Shown: in pieces, positions 6,206 to 8,458 of the stretch
How positions within the stretch are numbered: the first letter of the stretch is position 1
How the letters are laid out: each line of letters starts with the position of its first letter
Source: Actinomycetota bacterium
GTDB lineage: Bacteria; Actinomycetota; Geothermincolia; Fen-727; Anoxymicrobiaceae
Reading direction: 5' to 3'
NCBI GenBank assembly: GCA_018894655.1
Contig: JAHIPE010000056.1
Span: forward strand, 1 to 8,458
Length of the DNA stretch: 8,458 nt
Position numbers and translations under genes: made by a program
Notes under the pieces: model-generated
Seen by the model: only the letters and a program-made list of their open reading frames with translations
The model's database searches: none
Told to the model about the DNA's origin: nothing

Positions 6206-6451
6206 TTGGCACGAGCCAGGGTACATATCACGTTCAAGGAAGGGATACTCGACCCCCAGGGGAAGACGGTTCTCCGCGCGCTCAAGTCCCTGGGGTACGA
6301 CGAGGTGGAGGAGCTTCGGGTGGGCAAGTACATGGAGCTCGAGCTTGCCGGTGAAGACCGGGCCAGGCTGGAGGAGAGGCTCGGCGAGATGTGCGAGAAG
6401 CTCCTGGCGAACCCGATAATAGAGGACTACGACCTGGAGGTTGATGCCTGA
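6206..6451 (+). CDS. purS: FGAM synthase subunit PurS
   Basis: PurS is the small dimeric subunit that bridges PurL and PurQ in the multi-subunit phosphoribosylformylglycinamidine synthase (step 4), helping ammonia pass from the glutaminase to the synthase. The 81-aa protein has the normal length and pattern: ARVHITFKEGILDPQGKTV at the start, then LGYDEVEELRVGKY, then a C-terminal helix and the NPIIEDYDLEV strand. The start is a TTG at 6206, chosen because GGGAGGAG (6193-6200), a strong Shine-Dalgarno sequence, lies five bases upstream and the protein begins at the conserved first strand. Its TGA overlaps the purQ ATG as TGATG (6449-6453), so the two subunits are probably made by coupled translation. 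Confidence 0.95.
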   Translation: MARARVHITFKEGILDPQGKTVLRALKSLGYDEVEELRVGKYMELELAGEDRARLEERLGEMCEKLLANPIIEDYDLEVDA

Positions 6452-7173
6452 TGAAGTTCGGGGTTGTGGTCTTTCCGGGGTCCAACTGCGATCACGACTG
6501 CTTCTACGTCCTGGGTGAGGTCCTGCAACAGGACGTTCGGTATGTCTGGCACCAGAACACCGAGCTCTCCGGCTTCGACTGCCTGGTGCTGCCCGGCGGC
6601 TTCTCCTACGGTGACTATCTCAGGACCGGCGCGGTGGCCCGCTTCTCCCCGGTGATGAAAGCGGTAGAGCGGTTCGCGGCCGGTGGAGGCATGGTTATCG
6701 GTATATGCAACGGCTTCCAGATTCTGCTGGAGGCGGGCCTGCTGCCGGGCGCGATGATGAGGAACGTGGGCCTGAAGTTCATCTGTCGGTTTGTCGACAT
6801 AAGGGTTGAGATTACCAGCACCCCCTGGACCAGCGGCGCCTACGAGCACCAGGTTCTGAGGATTCCCATCGCCCACAACGAGGGCAACTACCAGGTGCCG
6901 TACCGGACACTGGAGGAGATGAAGTTACGCGGACAGGTGGTGTTCCGCTACTGCTCGCCGGAGGGCTCGGTGGCAAGCGAATACAACCCCAACGGGGCCA
7001 CCGAGAGCATCGCCGGGGTCTGCAACCGGGAGGGGAACGTGCTCGGCATGATGCCGCACCCCGAGAGGGCCTCCGAGGCGGAACTGGGCTCCACCGACGG
7101 CCTGGTTATCTGGAGGTCGCTGCTCACCCACTGCGGCGCGGAGGTCCCCTCCGGCCAAACAAGAGCACGATAA
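6451..7173 (+). CDS. purQ: FGAM synthase glutaminase subunit PurQ
   Basis: PurQ hydrolyses glutamine to supply ammonia for FGAM formation by PurL, acting in a PurS-PurQ-PurL complex. It is a class I glutamine amidotransferase of 240 aa. The start FGVVVFPGSNCDHD and LPGGFSYGDYLRTGA (47-61) are typical of PurQ. The nucleophile is Cys86 in GICNGFQ, and the rest of the triad is His203 and Glu205 in MMPHPERA. IAHNEGNY (140-147) is the PurQ-specific segment. All catalytic residues are present, so it should be active. The ATG overlaps the purS stop by one base. The synthase subunit gene purL, which often follows purQ, is not here. A PHP gene begins 10 bases downstream instead. Confidence 0.97.
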   Translation: MKFGVVVFPGSNCDHDCFYVLGEVLQQDVRYVWHQNTELSGFDCLVLPGGFSYGDYLRTGAVARFSPVMKAVERFAAGGGMVIGICNGFQILLEAGLLPGAMMRNVGLKFICRFVDIRVEITSTPWTSGAYEHQVLRIPIAHNEGNYQVPYRTLEEMKLRGQVVFRYCSPEGSVASEYNPNGATESIAGVCNREGNVLGMMPHPERASEAELGSTDGLVIWRSLLTHCGAEVPSGQTRAR

Positions 7174-7183
7174 ACACAGCGGT

Positions 7184-7891
7184 ATGATAGTCAAAGTTGA
7201 TTTCCACGTCCACACCGTCTACTCGCCGGACTCGGTGATTACTTTCCAGGACCTCCGGGATGGCTGTCGCGAGAAAGGCATCGACGTGGTGGCCATCATG
7301 GACCACGACGTGATAGAGGGGGCGTTCGAGTTCGCCTTCAGGAGCGAGGAGCTACTGTCCCGGGGGGAATGGGCGCCGCGCGTGCTGGTAGGTGAGGAGG
7401 TGCGCACCACCAAAGGCGAGATATGCGGTTTGTTCCTTAGCGAGTGGGTCCCCGACAACCTGCCGCCCCGCGAGACGATGGATCTCATCAAGGGGCAAGG
7501 GGGCCTGGTATACGTGCCGCACCCGTTCGACCTGCTCAAGCTCAAAAGGCTGAAGGCGTCCGAGCTGGTCGAGCTCTCAGGGCTGATTGATATCGTGGAG
7601 GAGTTCAACGGCAAGCCCAGGCTCCCGCTGGCGAACGTTCTCGCCAGGCGATTCCTCGGGCGGCACCCGTTCACCCGCGCGGCGGGAAGTGACGCCCACG
7701 AGCCCACCCACCTGGGCGCCGCGTTCGTGGAGATGGAGGATTTCTCCGGACCCGCGGACCTCATGGAGAAACTTGCCGGTGGCAGTATCTCGGGGAAGAT
7801 ATATTCCCCGTTCGCATCCGCCTATACGCTGTTCAGGATTCGGCGGAAGAGGAAGGCCGGGGACCGGATGGGGGACCGGATGGAACGGTAG
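7184..7891 (+). CDS. PHP-domain metal-dependent phosphoesterase
   Basis: The 235-aa protein carries the full set of metal-binding motifs of the PHP superfamily: DFHVH (Asp6, His8, His10), MDHD (Asp40, His41), GEE (70-72), VPHPFD (His113) and GSDAHEP (Asp170, His172). Such stand-alone proteins are hydrolases of phosphoesters, for example nucleoside 5',3'-bisphosphates or small oligonucleotides. The substrate here cannot be read from sequence, and a histidinol-phosphatase-like role is also possible. The C-terminus after about residue 215 is a short basic tail (RIRRKRK) followed by a duplicated GDRM. The ATG at 7184 opens directly on the first metal motif but has only a weak ribosome binding site. 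With a 10-base gap after purQ it probably shares that transcript, which hints at, but does not prove, a nucleotide-related role. Confidence 0.9.
   Translation: MIVKVDFHVHTVYSPDSVITFQDLRDGCREKGIDVVAIMDHDVIEGAFEFAFRSEELLSRGEWAPRVLVGEEVRTTKGEICGLFLSEWVPDNLPPRETMDLIKGQGGLVYVPHPFDLLKLKRLKASELVELSGLIDIVEEFNGKPRLPLANVLARRFLGRHPFTRAAGSDAHEPTHLGAAFVEMEDFSGPADLMEKLAGGSISGKIYSPFASAYTLFRIRRKRKAGDRMGDRMER
7859..7882 (+). repeat. 12-bp tandem duplication inside the PHP gene 3' end
   Basis: GGGGACCGGATG occurs twice in direct succession (7859-7870 and 7871-7882). It is in frame and gives GDRM-GDRM just before the C-terminal end, outside the catalytic domain. It looks like a replication-slippage duplication, probably neutral. 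Confidence 0.85.
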
Positions 7892-7893
7892 AC

Positions 7894-8458
7894 CTACTCG
7901 TCTGGCGATTTCCCTTTCTTGCCCCTGTTCATGATAGACGGCTTCCGCCAGTTCTCGCCTGCTTTGAGCAGGAACGGGATAAGGAAGGCGAGCGCCAATC
8001 CCGCTATTACGAGGATCCAGCTTGACGTCATGAAGTACCGTTCCATGAAGTCAGAGAACGGCAGCCGCGTGTTTGACCTGTATAGAATCTTATAGGCGAG
8101 GAACAGGACGGGCGGCGTGAGCCCGGCGACGATGATGACCGATAGGATTGAGGTCCATATCGGCCGAGGGGACTCGGGCCATACCCTCACGCCCCCGCGT
8201 TTTCTCGCGGTAGTGCCCTTGAAGAACGTCCACGGCACCACCATTCCACAGGTGACGACCGCGAACTGGCTCCACTGACCCCCGATGAGCGCCAGGAGGA
8301 GCCAACTGCCGAACACCACAACGCCCGCGGCAAGCGCGTACGGCAGGCCGTTTATCAACTGCCCCAACGTTCCGGTGGCTAGAAGGCGCCTGGTGAAGCG
8401 CCCGGCCTTGCCCGCGGCGGTGGACAGGCGTTTCTTGCGGGGGGCTTTCTCTTTCCGG
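7894..8458 (-). CDS. Multi-spanning membrane protein of unknown function (5' end missing)
   Basis: I do not recognise this protein. The C-terminal 157 residues hold four hydrophobic segments. Counting from the TTG at 8367, they are at about 8-30, 33-49, 70-94 and 116-134. They are separated by basic or polar loops and followed by a charged tail (ENWRKPSIMNRGKKGKSPDE). A TTG at 8365-8367 could be a start, but the frame stays open to the right edge without a stop. That extra 30-codon stretch has mostly G or C in third positions, as in the neighbouring genes, and is rich in Lys and Arg. I therefore take the gene as continuing off the window, with a basic cytoplasmic segment before the first helix. 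It converges on the PHP gene with a 2-bp gap between the stops (7892-7893), so it is a separate transcription unit. The function is unknown. Confidence 0.65.
   Translation of the reverse strand, partial: RKEKAPRKKRLSTAAGKAGRFTRRLLATGTLGQLINGLPYALAAGVVVFGSWLLLALIGGQWSQFAVVTCGMVVPWTFFKGTTARKRGGVRVWPESPRPIWTSILSVIIVAGLTPPVLFLAYKILYRSNTRLPFSDFMERYFMTSSWILVIAGLALAFLIPFLLKAGENWRKPSIMNRGKKGKSPDE

Overview
The window is a high-GC bacterial segment made up mostly of de novo purine biosynthesis genes on the plus strand. Arg AGG and Ile ATA codons are common despite the high GC, and GTG and TTG starts are used. A separate PurS plus a small PurQ means the cell uses the multi-subunit FGAM synthase, as in Gram-positives, Chloroflexota, cyanobacteria and archaea, and not the fused proteobacterial PurL. 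Together this suits an uncultured lineage such as Dehalococcoidia (Chloroflexota) or a deep-branching actinobacterial group. That placement is an inference from style and gene content and is not proven.

Layout, left to right. (1) 2-1147 is the C-terminal part of a COG2509-type FAD-dependent dehydrogenase, cut by the window edge. (2) purA (about 1229-2572) follows a short gap with an extended -10 promoter-like motif, then purD (2638-3915). (3) 3916-4363 is a 448-base non-coding gap filled mainly by four perfect copies of a 70-bp palindromic unit, arranged as a near-perfect 164-bp tandem duplication. (4) A good sigma-70-like promoter (4298-4326) lies just after the last repeat and opens a second transcription unit: purE, purB, purS, purQ and a PHP-domain phosphoesterase gene, tightly packed, with purS and purQ overlapping in TGATG. 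(5) On the minus strand, ending 2 bp from the PHP gene, is a multi-spanning membrane protein gene that runs off the right edge.

How the genes work together: PurD makes GAR from phosphoribosylamine and glycine. PurS and PurQ are the accessory and glutaminase subunits of FGAM synthase. PurE forms CAIR. PurB acts twice (SAICAR to AICAR, and adenylosuccinate to AMP). PurA feeds IMP into the AMP branch. PurL, PurF, PurM, PurN, PurC, PurH and PurK are not in the window. The FAD protein, the PHP protein and the membrane protein have no evident role in the pathway.

The most unusual feature is the purD-purE repeat array: identical copies imply recent amplification, each copy can fold into a long imperfect hairpin, and the first copy has an extra left arm that allows an alternative fold. 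I see no new multi-gene system. The rest is ordinary core metabolism.
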